Of a DNA stretch of 64,000 nucleotides, positions 29,301 to 43,400 are shown in pieces; the stretch's first letter is position 1, and every line of letters starts with the position of its first letter. A model generated the notes under the pieces. The model ran no database searches. It saw only the letters and a program-made list of their open reading frames with translations, and had not been told where the DNA came from. Made by a program: the position numbers and the translations under genes. Source of the DNA: Cymodocea nodosa (Eukaryota; Streptophyta; Magnoliopsida; Alismatales; Cymodoceaceae); assembly GCA_036874045.1 (NCBI GenBank), contig CM072336.1:16115001-16179000 (forward strand), given 5' to 3'.

Positions 29301-32300
29301 ACGTATGCAATAAGCAAAATAAAAAGGTTCCATTAGCATGCATGCCATATGCACTCCATGAATGTTAATGGCATCAAGACAAAGATATTATACCATATAT
29401 TCCACACAACTGAAAACAATCTCAAACCAACATTTCAACAATAAAATATAGAGGATGGCTCCTATACTTTATATCAGTTACAAAAAATTGAGGTTCCTTT
29501 CAGGTAAAAACATTTAAAATACAGCTGCATTCTTAATATTAAAATCCTGCCCATATAAAACCATTAGGATTCTCATGGGAATATATAAGACATTATAATG
29601 TTTTATCATTCTTGTACAAATTTCGTCTCTTTAAATGGCAGGTAAAAAACAATGAAAAATTATTCTAAGCATTTACATGGATAGGTTGATCACAAAGACA
29701 TCAAGGCAAAGATGGCCAACCATATAGCCTCTCTTTTCTCTTTGTTTTTTCCAAGCAACTTTGCAATAAGTAGGGTTCCCTTAGGACTAGATGCACAACA
29801 CAAATTAGTGAGTCACTCAATTGCATGTCACAAAAGTCAACTTCCAAGTTGAAGACCCCACAATCACCCAACTAGAAATCTATAGTGTCATTAAATTCAC
29901 TCACACCACCAAATAGCATGAGGTTTAAGAATGCCACCAAGAGACCAAAAGACTGCACCACACCATTTGAGAATGCCCAACATCCACCTAGTATTCACAA
30001 AAAGAAAAGTTGATCCACTATCATTGAATATTTGGTCAATACAAAAAAAAAGGTGCCAAAGTTAGCTCCATATGACCATATCCTATGAAGAAAAAGGAAG
30101 TTAGCTATGAAGATAGGGAAAGATATGTTAAGTGTGGTTATAATCGTTGTAAGGTCATAATTACATTAATACAAGAGTATATATGCATGAGTTATTGAGC
30201 TGAAATGGGCCCAGAACATAACACATGACTTATACACCAACACACCCCTTTAATTTAGAGCTCATACATCAAATAATCTTAGTTTATTATAAAGATTATT
30301 AAAAACACTAACACTAAGACCTTTAGTAAAAATATCTGTCATTTATTGTGAAGAACTGGAACAAGGTGTAGATATAATCCTAGCAACAAGTTCTCTAATA
30401 TAGTAATAGTCTATCTCAATGTGCTTGGTGCACTCAAAATATATGGTTGCTTGCAATATAGATAATTGTCTAATTAACACAATACATATTCATAAGTAAA
30501 TAAACTTGTACACCCAATTTCATCAAAAGAGATCTAAGTTACACTGTCTTGCTTACTACTTATGACATAAATTGGCATTCTACCTTGACAATGGACTTAG
30601 AGATAACATTTTGCTTTTTACTTCTCCAAGTCACATGATTTCTACCAGCATAAATATAATAACCTGACATGTACTTCCAATTGATTTTATCTCCTCCATA
30701 ACCTAAGTTAGAGTAGACCTTAATAGGTAAGTGTCCATGCTTGGAGTAGATCAAACTTTTGCTAGGATTTCTTTTAATATAAGATAGAACTCTAATAGTT
30801 CCATTCTAGTGCATTTCTCTATGTTCCTGTATGAATTGACGATATCAATCCAATAACATAAGCTAGATTAGATCAAATAATAGTAAAATTAATAAATTTC
30901 CCTATCAACCAACAACATCTTCCATCTTAGAATGATTCTAAAGTAGTATCCCAAAATGGTGGATTTTGTTTTATATGAGTAAGTTCAAGCTTGTAACCCA
31001 GACATCCTATTTCTTTCAATAGATCTAACACATATATTCTCTATACAATGACAATTTATTTCTTTTATAAGAAAACCCTATCCCTAAGAAGTATTTAAGC
31101 ATGCCTATATCTTTCATAGTGAAATGTTGTACCGACTTTGTGTCAAGAAAGTCTATTAGTCAATAAGTTATCATTTATATAAATAGCAAATATAACATAA
31201 CCTGCAAAACCCTTATTGATAAATATGGAAGGAACTACTACACATTTTCTAAAACTATGTTGTAGCACCATAGAACTAAATTTTTTAAACCAAACCCTTA
31301 AGCTTTGTTTAAGAGCATAAATAATGTTCTAAAGTAGACTCAATCCTCCTCCTAAGTAACATACCCCAAAGGTTACACCATAAAAACTTCTCATCAAGAT
31401 CACCACAAAGAAAAGCATTTCATACATCCAACTAAGATAGAGTCCATCCACAATTAACAACTAAAGAGAGTATAATCCAAATAGCATTGAGACAAGCAAC
31501 AGGAGAGAAGATTTCTACATAGTCTACATCATAAGTCTATGTAAAGCCACAAACAACCAAGTGAACCTTATAGCAATCCACAAATCTATTAGGTTTCTGC
31601 ATGATAGTGAAAACTCACTAGCAACTAATAATGGAAACACCTTTTAGCTAAACCACCAAGACTAGATACATTTGCTAACCAATGCTTACATTTCCTTAAT
31701 AATAGTCAACTTTCAATATAAAAGAGTAAGTGTCTCATGATAGTTCTTAGAAAGTGATTTTGATAGCCAAGAAATGGCAAACTGGTAATAGTTGGAGCTT
31801 AGGGAATCATAAGAGACATAAATAGAAATAAGATAAATAGTAGAGGAATAAGTACCCTTGTAGTGGACAATAGATAAGTCCAAGTCAATAGATGGTGGAT
31901 TTGCAAGAGATGAGAAGGGTGGCATTGCTAAAGAAGGTGAGTAGTAGTTTGCATAACATCTATTGATAAACTCTTAGTGGCAAGAACATGAATAGGATCA
32001 ATACAAAGAAGTGTGAGAAGAGAATCTTGAGACACAGAACAAGTGGACTTATCAAAATAAGAATCCTTCAAAAAAATGAACATTAACACCAAACAAAAAG
32101 TTGGAGAATGAAAATAGCAATACCTTTCGTATATGAGAATAACTGACAAACACACACTTAAGAGAACGAGAAGCAATTTTATCTATATCAAGAGAAAGAT
32201 TTTTAACAAACACAATAGGACTCAAACACCCAAAAAGAAAGACTAAAGAGTTCTTGTTGCGAGCATAACCAACATAAAGGAATTTCCCTATCAAGGATAA

Positions 32301-35300
32301 CATCAAACCATAAGTAATGATGAACTTGCATCTCAATCATAAGGATACAAGCAACATCAAATAGGTGATGATACTTACGCTCAACAATCTTATTTTATTA
32401 AAATGTATGAGGACATAAAGTTTGGTAAATAATCTCATGATCAACACACAAAGTTTGAAAATTAGTTTGAAGAAATTCTAATGCATTATTAGTTCAAAAA
32501 AAATTTAAAGTAATGGAAAATTGATTTGTGATTTCATTAAAAAAAGTACGAATGACATTAGATATATTCTATCTTTTAGCAAATACACCCTACATATTTT
32601 AGAGAACTCATCAACAAGCATAAGATAATAATGATAACCAAATACAAACAATTGACACGACAAACCCCATACATCATAAGTGACATTCCAACAAACTCAA
32701 ACAAGATGACAACCCACAACTTTTATAAGTAGTACAAAATTGTTCACCTAAAATACAAGATTGACATGAAATAGAAGATAAAGGTATCCAAGGGAGGGAA
32801 TCTTAAAGCTTACAAAAAGATGAATGTCCCAACCAACAATGCCACAAAGACAAAGAGTCACCAAATGTTCTAATAGAAGAAAGCCCTAGAGGGATTTTGT
32901 CCTTGGCCAAAAAATAAACTCCATTGTCACGATCATAACCTAAACCAATTCTCCCCCTGTATACAAGTCATGCAATATATAGTGAAAAAGGAAAAAGAAT
33001 ACAAAGAAGTAAAGTTGTTTAATAATGACATTAACAAACAAAAGATTAGTTGGAAAATCTGGAACAAATAAAACTTTTTTGATGAGGATGTAGGGATAAC
33101 ATTGTCTTCACCATAAATCATACAACTCCATTTGTCAACCAAGGCAATAGAATAGAAATTGAATGACTTGGAGAGACAAGTAAAAAGGCTTTTGGTTCTA
33201 GACATATGTTGAGATGCACTAAAATCAATTATCCAAGAAGTATTTAAGTTTAAAAGGGAAAAGACTATACTAGAGAAGTAGGCATGGATAGCATTAACAC
33301 TAAACTTTTGTTTAGCCCACTCAAAAAAAAATTCAAGTCACTTTAAGAAATCATAACAATCTTCTAAGACAACAAGCATTCACTATTGGAAAAAGCATTA
33401 AAGGCAAAGGAGACCAAAGTTGCAAAGTTGGTTGACTATCCTAAATGTCCAAACTTATCTCAACAATGATCAAAGGTGTGGTTGTAACAATCACAATGCT
33501 AGTAGGGGCCTTTGCTTTTGCTACTATTGTAGCCCCAACTGTGTGAGGAGGAGACTCCATGTCTACTAGCATCATTAACAATGAACAAAAGAACAAACAA
33601 ATCTAACACAAGGGTGGAATACATGATTTTAATGCGAAAAACTTTGTTCTACTTCTTAACTTTGAAAGCATCAATGTATCCTTAACATTGCTTGTACACA
33701 CATGATTCAAATGAATGTTTTCAAGCATTTTTTATAAGATGTTCTTTTTGTTGCATTTCTCATTAATCACATGCCATCCATTGCCTTAGGTGGCAACAAT
33801 CTGATTCTTCATCTTCTTCTTGAGTCTAATCTTTCTCTATTACCTCCTAGAGTTTTTAAGTGTGTAACCTTTGCCTAAAACTCATCCCCAAGTTTAGATA
33901 AATTATCCACCAAGTCTATTAAATATGTTTTTGTTAGTTATCTTTAAAATCAAAAGGAATGTCAACTTTATCATCTCCTATCCTATAAATACTTTGTATC
34001 TACGGATGTCACTTTTTTTGAAATTCAATCATATTTTGAAAATCCTCCATCTACTTCTTGTATCCTGCTCCCCTCTCTTACCCCTTTATAACAAGATACT
34101 AATAAAAAAACTATGCTAGTGGAGATTGATTCATCTATTATAAGATCTTCATGTTAACAACCATTACAAGTACATGGTCATCGTCGAAGGCCACCTCAAC
34201 TACCTATAGATCTACCTTCCTTTGACTTACTTATAGATCCAACACCCACAAAACCCATATCAAATTTAGATGTACCCATTACTCTACGAAAGGGTAACCA
34301 AACTTGCACCTCACATCCTTTATCACAATTTGTTTCTTATAATCTCTCCCACCTTCTGTAGTGTTGTTGTATCTGTTTCCTTAGAATTTCTACCCAAAAA
34401 CTATCATGAAGCATTACGACAATCTTATTAGAAGGCATCCATGGATGTGTGCACATGTTGTATAACATACGTATGTGTGTGTGTATGTGGAACATATATG
34501 TGAACATGAGTTATGTGTATATGGATGTGCATGTGAGCACAAAATGAGTAGATAAATGAATATGCAATATGTAGATGAGTACATGAGATGTAGATGAATG
34601 AGCATGCAAGAGCATTGAAGTGTGTAATATGTATATGTACACATGCAATGAGTGAGAACAAAATAGGAAAATGTGTGCATGTTTGTGTGTATGTAAATGA
34701 ATTAATAAAATTTAAAAATTATCAATATATATATATATATATATAAATGTCCTAACAATAACCCATTGAGACATAAGAAATACTTGAAAAAAAAAAGATT
34801 TGTGTGGTAAACCCCATGTAATGGAATTATAGTTCAAATTGTTGTCATTATTGTTTAATACATAAAAGTTTAAACCTACCTGAGGTTGTTCCATGGCAAG
34901 CCGAACCATATCTTCAGGGTTTACCTCTAGGGGATCATAACCCAACTTCACCTTTGTCACAGCCTGAGAAGACAACAATGATATGGTGTTGATTATGATC
35001 ACTACAAATAAAATAGCATTAAAAATCAAAGAAACTGAATACACTATATGTCAAACAAATAAGTTTCATGTACTAAACAGGACATGATCTTTAAGTAGAT
35101 AATTTTTTGACAATGGGTAGGACAAATCCCTTAATATCAATATAAGAACTTATACCAAAGATCTAATTCTGAAAAGTAAAAGACGGAATTGACAAAAAGG
35201 TACAAATGAAATAAAAATTACAAGGTATTGCAAATAAGATACTGCTACCTACTCCCAAATAAATTACAGCACCACATATTTCCCCAATACCACCCTCTTG

Positions 35301-37425
35301 AGAAAATGTCCACTACACAAGGTACGGTCACCTGGTTAAAGATGATGTCATTTCTGGTTAGCCAGAAAGTTCAGCAAATATCATAGAAAACAATTGAGAT
35401 AACTTGGTTATCCAAGAAGCCATTTTTTATAAGTTTTGAAATGCAGAAATTCCAAAACTCATGCGGATGTTGAATCTGGTGTGGTGTCCTTTGCTACAAA
35501 TCATAATACTAACCCATCTGTCTTGCAATGGACCATCTAATGATGAGGTGATTTTGGTCTTCATCTCCATCATAGCAGAAGGTACATTTAGTAGATTCTG
35601 ACATTGCCCAGCTGGACCTTCTAGCTTTTGCTATACATTTCTTTTTAAGCAACAACATCATGAAAAATCTGACTTTGAGTGTGCTGTTAACTTTTCAAAT
35701 AGCATTCCAGGCCTTACAATAAGCCACCTGCAGTGTTTAAATGATCCCTGCATAGGAGTCTGTATGCTTTCACTACTGAAAAAGATCTAGCATTCCATAG
35801 AGCCCAGCTTTCAATGACCTCAACAAATCAAAACAATGGTCAAGATTGTGCTAATATTGGCACATCGGATTCAAAAAACAAGCTGCAAAACTAATGACAA
35901 AGTTGCCAATTTCATTAGTATTTAGTACACTTATAAATGTAACTCTATAAGGCTCCAATTTTTTCTCACCAACTTCATGCAGTAGATGGAGCATTTCATT
36001 CCTTAGCCCTTCAATGATTTTCATACATACACTACATAATTGGGTCAGTGCATCTCAAACTGCAACTTTCATCAAACTAATTGGGTTGGTACCTGTATTT
36101 TATCTTTGAATTGAGCATAAGCTTCAATCCTACTCTTTTCTCTAGCATTAATTTTTTTTTTTTTTTTTTTTATCCTCTAAGAGTATCCATAGAGATGATA
36201 ACATGTAAGTCTCAATGAACACTCAAAGGTATACACTAGGAGTATCCAAGGAGGCGAAAACTTGTAGGAGACCTTACTAAGCTCCAACATGGTAGATTTC
36301 TCCAAGAATCACATACTTTGTCCCGCACACACCTATAGTTTGCCAAAACTTGAGTAAAGCCAACACTACTGCCCATAGTCATTGCACAAGAACTTCCCAG
36401 ATGGTCACCTATTTTGATTCTGCTCCCGCCTAAACATAATTAACATCAAAGTTCTTACAGAAGTGGGTGTTTGATAATAGGTGTAAATGCACCTCTCTAG
36501 CATTGATTAAGTATTATGTAGTTTGATGCAAATCAGGTAACTCTTGTATGGATCAAGTTATCACACTCTAGAGACCTCATATATGCTAGCAAATATGTAT
36601 GATTGTAAATGTATAAAATTAGAGTTATTTCTCTGCTGATGGTCTTTAATACCATGGTTATTTTCCTCAAGTCCTTACACATCAAGTTGACACAATGTGC
36701 TATGCAATGTGTCCAACACAAATAATATTTTTCTACGAACTTCAACTTTTTAGAAATTTAGAGTCATTTTCAATAACAATTTGGACAACATTACCAACAC
36801 CAAATACTTTGATGACTCCCACAATGTTACTAAGCACCAAAAGTTGCTATGAGATGATTAATGACATTCAACAATGGGCAACATATTTGTCAAGGTGTTG
36901 GTGATAATCATCAAATGCCACTGATCAGGCTGATAGGCACATAATCTCAAATCTCAAGCAAACCTTGAATCTTTGGAATTAGAAATGGGAAGGTAATGTT
37001 TAAGAGCACCGCATCCCTTATCTTTCTCATAAAATTCCTCCATTTTCAAGATATCATCTTTAATGTCCTCCCAAAAGAATTGAAATAAGAATAATTGAAA
37101 TCCATCTGGCCATGATGCTTTCTCTCCTTCCAATGAAAAACCACCTTTTTAAGTAATTGGTTGTAGCAAACCTATAGGAGCCCAAGTTGGTTTCCAATCA
37201 CAAATTGTTTTGGAAAAATTCAAAGAAATTAGCAATGGATAGACCTACGACCTACCTCCTTTTCTATTTATTATTATGTTTCCATTAATTGTGATCCTAC
37301 TTAAGTGCCTTACCCTCCTTTAACTGGCACATTCATGGAAGAAAGTATAGCCTCCAACTTTCAACCACAACTACCATGACCACTACCTCCAATAAACTTC
37401 ATCCTCTAAGCAACCTTCCAATTTA

Positions 37426-37491
<66 letters not shown>

Positions 37492-40400
37492 TAGTGTTGT
37501 TGTTGGCACCTATAGCAAAATTGTTATGGATGTTGTGATCAAAGACCCAAATTTGATCAGAGATGCACAAGATCAACACATGAGGAGGGGAGGGCTCAAG
37601 CTACCGACACATAAAGAAGATGGTGGTATCATGGTTTACAAGAAGACAATTTGACACACTATGTACGATGACATGGAAGCTCAATGGACATTTGGACAGG
37701 ATGCTCAAATGAAGATGACACCTACAACAAAACTATTGCAAGTACCTCCATATTCCTTTTTTCCTATATATATATATAGAAGGGAAAACAATGGGCACTC
37801 ACAATAATATTGTTGTGGGTGCCTAGATGAAGGGTTGAAATTTAAAAAAAAAAAAAAATTCAATCAAAAAATTCCAATCGAGGGGAAGGGGAAGAAGGGC
37901 ACCAAAACCCCTGTGCAACTCCTAGGAGTTCACTCATCTGAAGGTGGAGGATGCCCAAATAACATGAAGATTCAATAGATGTAAACATCACCTACGCCTA
38001 TATGAAGACTCACTAATGGAGATGGTCCCAACGTACAAGTGGTTGGAAGTCCATTTGCATGATTGGAAGGTAGGCACTCACAATAAAACTACTACAAGTG
38101 CATACATATTCCTTTTTTTCATATATATATATATAAAGAGAGTATGAAACAACTAAGCAAGCAGATTTTACATCCACAATAATAAACTATAAGTACATGA
38201 TAATGAAATTAAATTTAATAGTTGATATTAAACCTTTAAACCATGGCTTCCTTGAGGCAAGTAACTGTCACGTTTGACCCAAGCAAAACAATCCAAATGG
38301 CAAGAAAATTTAGAACGGCATTCTCCTTGGGTGCTATCATATTGGAACCCCAATTCCTGCCAATTAGGGAACAAAATTATACCAAACAAACATCAAAAAT
38401 ACAGAGACTAATATACATTCAAAGAATTGAGAAGGAAAAAGATGTGCAATGGTTAAAAGAAAATCCAAAAATATTTAGCAATCAAAATATTGGGCAATCT
38501 AAGCAAAAGAGCATAAATACTACATTATTTGGGTAATCTAATTTCACATAAAGAGCAATCATTGATAAAATCACATCCTTTCTACTTGATGAATAACAAT
38601 ACTTGAAAACTGATGTTTAAACAACACAACAATAACAATACATTATTTAACATATAAAAGAAAGAAAAAACAAACCTCATTCATCTTGATTCCATAGTGT
38701 GCTGCCCTTTTCTCCACAAATGGCCAATCAAAAAAATCACCGTTATATGTAACATAAATACCAGGCTTCACCTCTTTCATGTGTCTAAACCATTGTTTAA
38801 GTAGTTCTTCCTATAGGAAAAACATAACTAAACATCTACAATGACTAAATATTGCAGAATACAAAAAATATGCATGGGAAGGTTACCTCATTTTTCACAT
38901 TTTTTACTTTGAAACATCCTTCAAATTCTGGTTTTGGGGTATATTCCAAATCATCAATGTCCTCCCCAACACACTATAACAAAGGTTTTAAGAATTCAAT
39001 AAGCAAATAGCAACCAATTATTAAATCAATATGAAAATAAAAAACATGTGATTCAGCACAAAGTTATGAATTAATGATGCACAGAAGTAATTTTAACAAT
39101 TGTCCATTGTAATGACTTTACCAACAATACATAGTTAAATGATATTTAATTAAAGTAATGCAATCACTCAAGCCAAAAAATGTCAATGTATTAAAATTGA
39201 TAACATATAGAATCATCAATTAATAGAAGCAGATTTTTCGATGCTTACAATGCAAGGATTATATAGACATTTTCAGACCTCAAATGAGGTTCAAGTCTTA
39301 AAAAAATGCTCATTGGTCTCAAATTTTCTAGTTGTAAGAAAGTATGCACCTCTTTCTAAAAACATTATGCACCACCATAATCAATTAGGACCCATTATAC
39401 AAGTACTTGATTTGTATGAACAATTTCTTGGTTCATGCAGGCCATAAATGTTTGACAAAGAAGTTTCATGCATCCTGAAATTTTACCAAACAAGTGCATG
39501 ATTAAACATTGATTTAAGATTTTCAGAGTGAATAGGGTTTTCTGATATAAAAATAACATTTGACTCATGTACTAAAACATGGAAACTATTGGAAACCTTG
39601 ACAATCTATCCAAGGCACCAGATCACAGCCTACCTAGTTGCTAAATGGTAATTAACTTCAGGTAGCAAAGAAACATTGAAAAGAAAATGAAAAGATTATC
39701 ATAAGAAAAAAGAAATTCTCCAAAAAAGATGAGACTAGGAGTGCTGGAGGGCAGGAGGAGCAGACAACTGGAGTCACAAGCAGGGGTTTGAGATTTGGAT
39801 GATTTTGCAAAGGAGGGGGAGGGGGAATGATTTATTGTATGGCTTATATATGGTGGAGACGGTGTGAAATGATTTCCCACCATTTCAACCAACACAAACA
39901 TATGGAAATGGTGGGAAATCATTTACACCATTTCCTTTCCCAAAAATTGTCACTGCACAAACACCCATAGATGAATCTATCTTAAGGCTTAAATTAGACT
40001 TTCAACAGTTTATGTTGCAAAACCAAAGCATGCTTATTTCTACACAAAAAAAGATGTGAGAGTCAAATGTATTACATCTCTAAAAGCAGTATAGTGGAGT
40101 ATGGATTGAGTAAAACTTTGTCAGAGACATGAATGATGGATTCTCTATGGTTTTTGCCATTTTCAGATATTGGTGACTGATCAAGTATCCTGTATTTGAA
40201 AGACTTGAATGGAGATTTTTGGATAAAGTTCATTCTACATCCTTTGCTATGGAATAATTTATCAAATATTTTTTGGGCAGTAACAAATAGAAATGTATTA
40301 AAATCAAGGAAAAAAGGCCTACACAAGTTGTACACAAACTAAAAACAAAACAAAGGAAGTAGAAAATGGACTACAGGTTCTGGGAATGGAAATCTGAAAA

Positions 40401-43400
40401 CAAAATATAACTTAACAAATATATTACTCATTTATCTAGTTAAGTATACATTATTTTATATAAAAATCAGATTATTTTAAATTAGATCATGGCCAAGGGT
40501 CTGACAATGGAGAATCGAGTTGAGATATATGACTAAGATGGAAAGAGAACGGGTATATTTCTTTAAGTTGAGAGATTTAGGAGAGAGAACATAAGGCAGT
40601 TCAATTTAAATTTAAAAAGTTTACTAATAATTTCCTTGTAGCAAAATACAGCACACAGAAATGAAAACTGTAAAATGAGATTGAAAAAATTATTGATAAA
40701 GATCAAAAAGATGAAGTTATTAAGGTCAAAAGAGAATGAATGGTTTTGCAATAGGAGAAGAAATAACTACTATCATTAACCTAGGCATTTTAGGCATCTT
40801 TTATATGTTAAAAAATTAGTGTATTAATTACTCATACCTCTCTGTTGATTATCAAATATCCTTGACCATCTACCATGTAAGAGATCATCATAACTTGATC
40901 ATAGTCAGCATCAGGAAATTTAAGAGGAAGCTTTGTTGTCTCAATATCAAAAGCGCAAACACAAACTTCAGCACGCTGAAGAAGATCCATTCTCTTCTCT
41001 AGTAGAATACCACAATCAGATATACTAACATCATACCATTGTCCACATCTCACATCTGTAAACATGGGGAAGCAAATATAACAATGACCATTTATTGTGA
41101 AAAAAAAATCTGGTACGTTCATAGAAATAATTCCCCATTTGATTTCAATTAAAACTTGTAAAGTATAAAAATGTAATTAAACAAACAAAAGTAAATAAAA
41201 ATGGAAAGCCTACCATTATCAATTGCAAAACGAACATGATATGGAACATCATACTCACGAAGATCAACAATGCAATCAATATAGTCTTGTGGTTTGTTGT
41301 TGCTGAAATATAAACAACAGAATGTCATAAGTAAAAAAGATCTTCATGGCTAATTTCCTTTAAATGTAAGAAACTTGTATGTCAAACCCATGTCATGGGA
41401 TTAAGGATTGGTCAAAGAAAACTTTTTAATAAAGACCAACCAAGAGGACAACACAGGGCCTTTAAGCATTGCTTACTCTCTAAGCATGTTATGATGAACA
41501 AAGGGAAAACATAAGTCATAAGTAGAATAGCCACTATTTATCTCATTATCAGCTTTTCATGTGTTACCTATATCCATTAAATATCAATTCATATGCATCA
41601 GCAGCATCACTCCTTGCTTGATTTCTCGCAACAACATGTAATAGATCACTTTTTACATGCATCAATTGCTGGACATTCTCAAAGCTAATTTTTAAATACA
41701 TCTTGTGCAAGCCAGATAAATGATTTTTCTGCCAAAACAAAGATTAGTAGATAACTAGAGAAATAAGTAAAAATGAACTAATACAATCATCAAAGTATAC
41801 AAAAGAAAGGAAACAAAACCATACATGAAAATACATGATTAAGTGACAATATTGACAATAGAAATTTAACCATTTCATATAAGTAATCAAATTCATCTAT
41901 TGCTGGGAAATAGGAAAAAAAAATAAGAAAAGTGTACTAGATTGAGTTGGAAAGTTATATCACATAGAAGTTAGGATTTTTAAACCCCAAAATTTTCATG
42001 TAAAATGTCCAGAAAATAAATAAATAAATATTCTAGGGATTTCCATAAATTTTGGGAATTTTATATAAGCAAAATGTATTTTACCCAATTAAAAATTGAG
42101 GAAAAATGAATTTATGGGATCAAATTCCAATAAATACAAATTTTAATAATTCTTATTGAATTTATTTAGACAATAATAGAATTATGGAGATATAAAGGTG
42201 TTTTTGTGATTTGAGCAGAAAATTTAATTAAGTTTGTTGGTTGAAATTCGACTAATGTGAAAAAAATGAGAAATCCCTGAACTTTAATGCAAACAAAAGA
42301 GCATATGCTTCTACTTTGAAATGTCCTTGTGTACACAAATTTAAAAATACAAGAGAAAGGTGTAATTTCACCCATAAATGATGTGGTGTCATTAAGAGGC
42401 AATTAGTGGAGGTGGATTTAAGATGGCACTTTGTGATTAGTCAAAAAGGAGATTAATTGGAAAGCTTTAAATAATTAAACCATTAGTTAGAGAAAGGGGG
42501 TTAGGGAAAATTTCCCCATATTTCTCACTCCTAACACTTGCATTTTCTATCTTGAGCAAGATTTCAGATATCAATATTGTTAAGATATGCCCCTTCAGTT
42601 GTAATCTTGTATTGTTAGTTTTCTGTTTTTCTATTTTTAGGTGATAGTTATGGTATGTTTCATAACTATCATTAGTTTGTTTCTTTCCTTAATTTATATA
42701 TTTGTCTTGTAACCCTTCTACAAATGAATGAAGTGTGATCATTCTTTCCACCTCTCGCCTTTATCATGCTCATCTTATTTCATGGTATTAGATGTGTCTT
42801 GCTTCACCGTGTTTGGTCTTGGTGTTACATTTCTGCTACTACTGCAATGTCATCCTCTGTCACAACCAATGCCTCATCATCTTCGTTGCCTTTGGTTGTA
42901 AGCAATGTTGTTGCTCTTGTGCCGATCAAATTAGATGGCACTAATTACTTACTCTGGAAATCGCTCTTTGAGCCCATTCTTCAAGGACAGGAGCTTTTCC
43001 ATCATATTGACAGATCTATTCTTCCCCCTAATCCTACATTGCCAGATTTTCATCAGTGGTACCTCACTGACCAGGCTTCGAAAATCATGATATAATTTCT
43101 ATGAATGATATGCAATGATGGACTTGTATATAAAATGTCAAAGTATTTCATGATGCATTGAGTGGGAAATAAATCCATGAATTTTATTGAAAATACTCTG
43201 TAACTGATGTTTTCATTAAGATTTTCTTTCCCAAAATTTTTGAATCTTTTTCATGTGAATTCTCAAGTGAATGGAGAATTCCAAACTAGTTTTACTTTAT
43301 TTTGTTAAGAATTGAAAAAGTTATGATTGATTAAAGTCTACAGGGTACAATGTTTCCTGTTTCACATTTTTTAGATTTCTAAGGTCTAGATCCATGGTTC

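Noticed and set aside
34414..34680. Cys/His-rich open frames on the minus strand
   Set aside because: They are translations of the GT/TATG microsatellite.
36380..36470. Functional 5S rRNA gene
   Set aside because: It has many substitutions, lacks a clear 5' third and sits alone in an intron among transposons.
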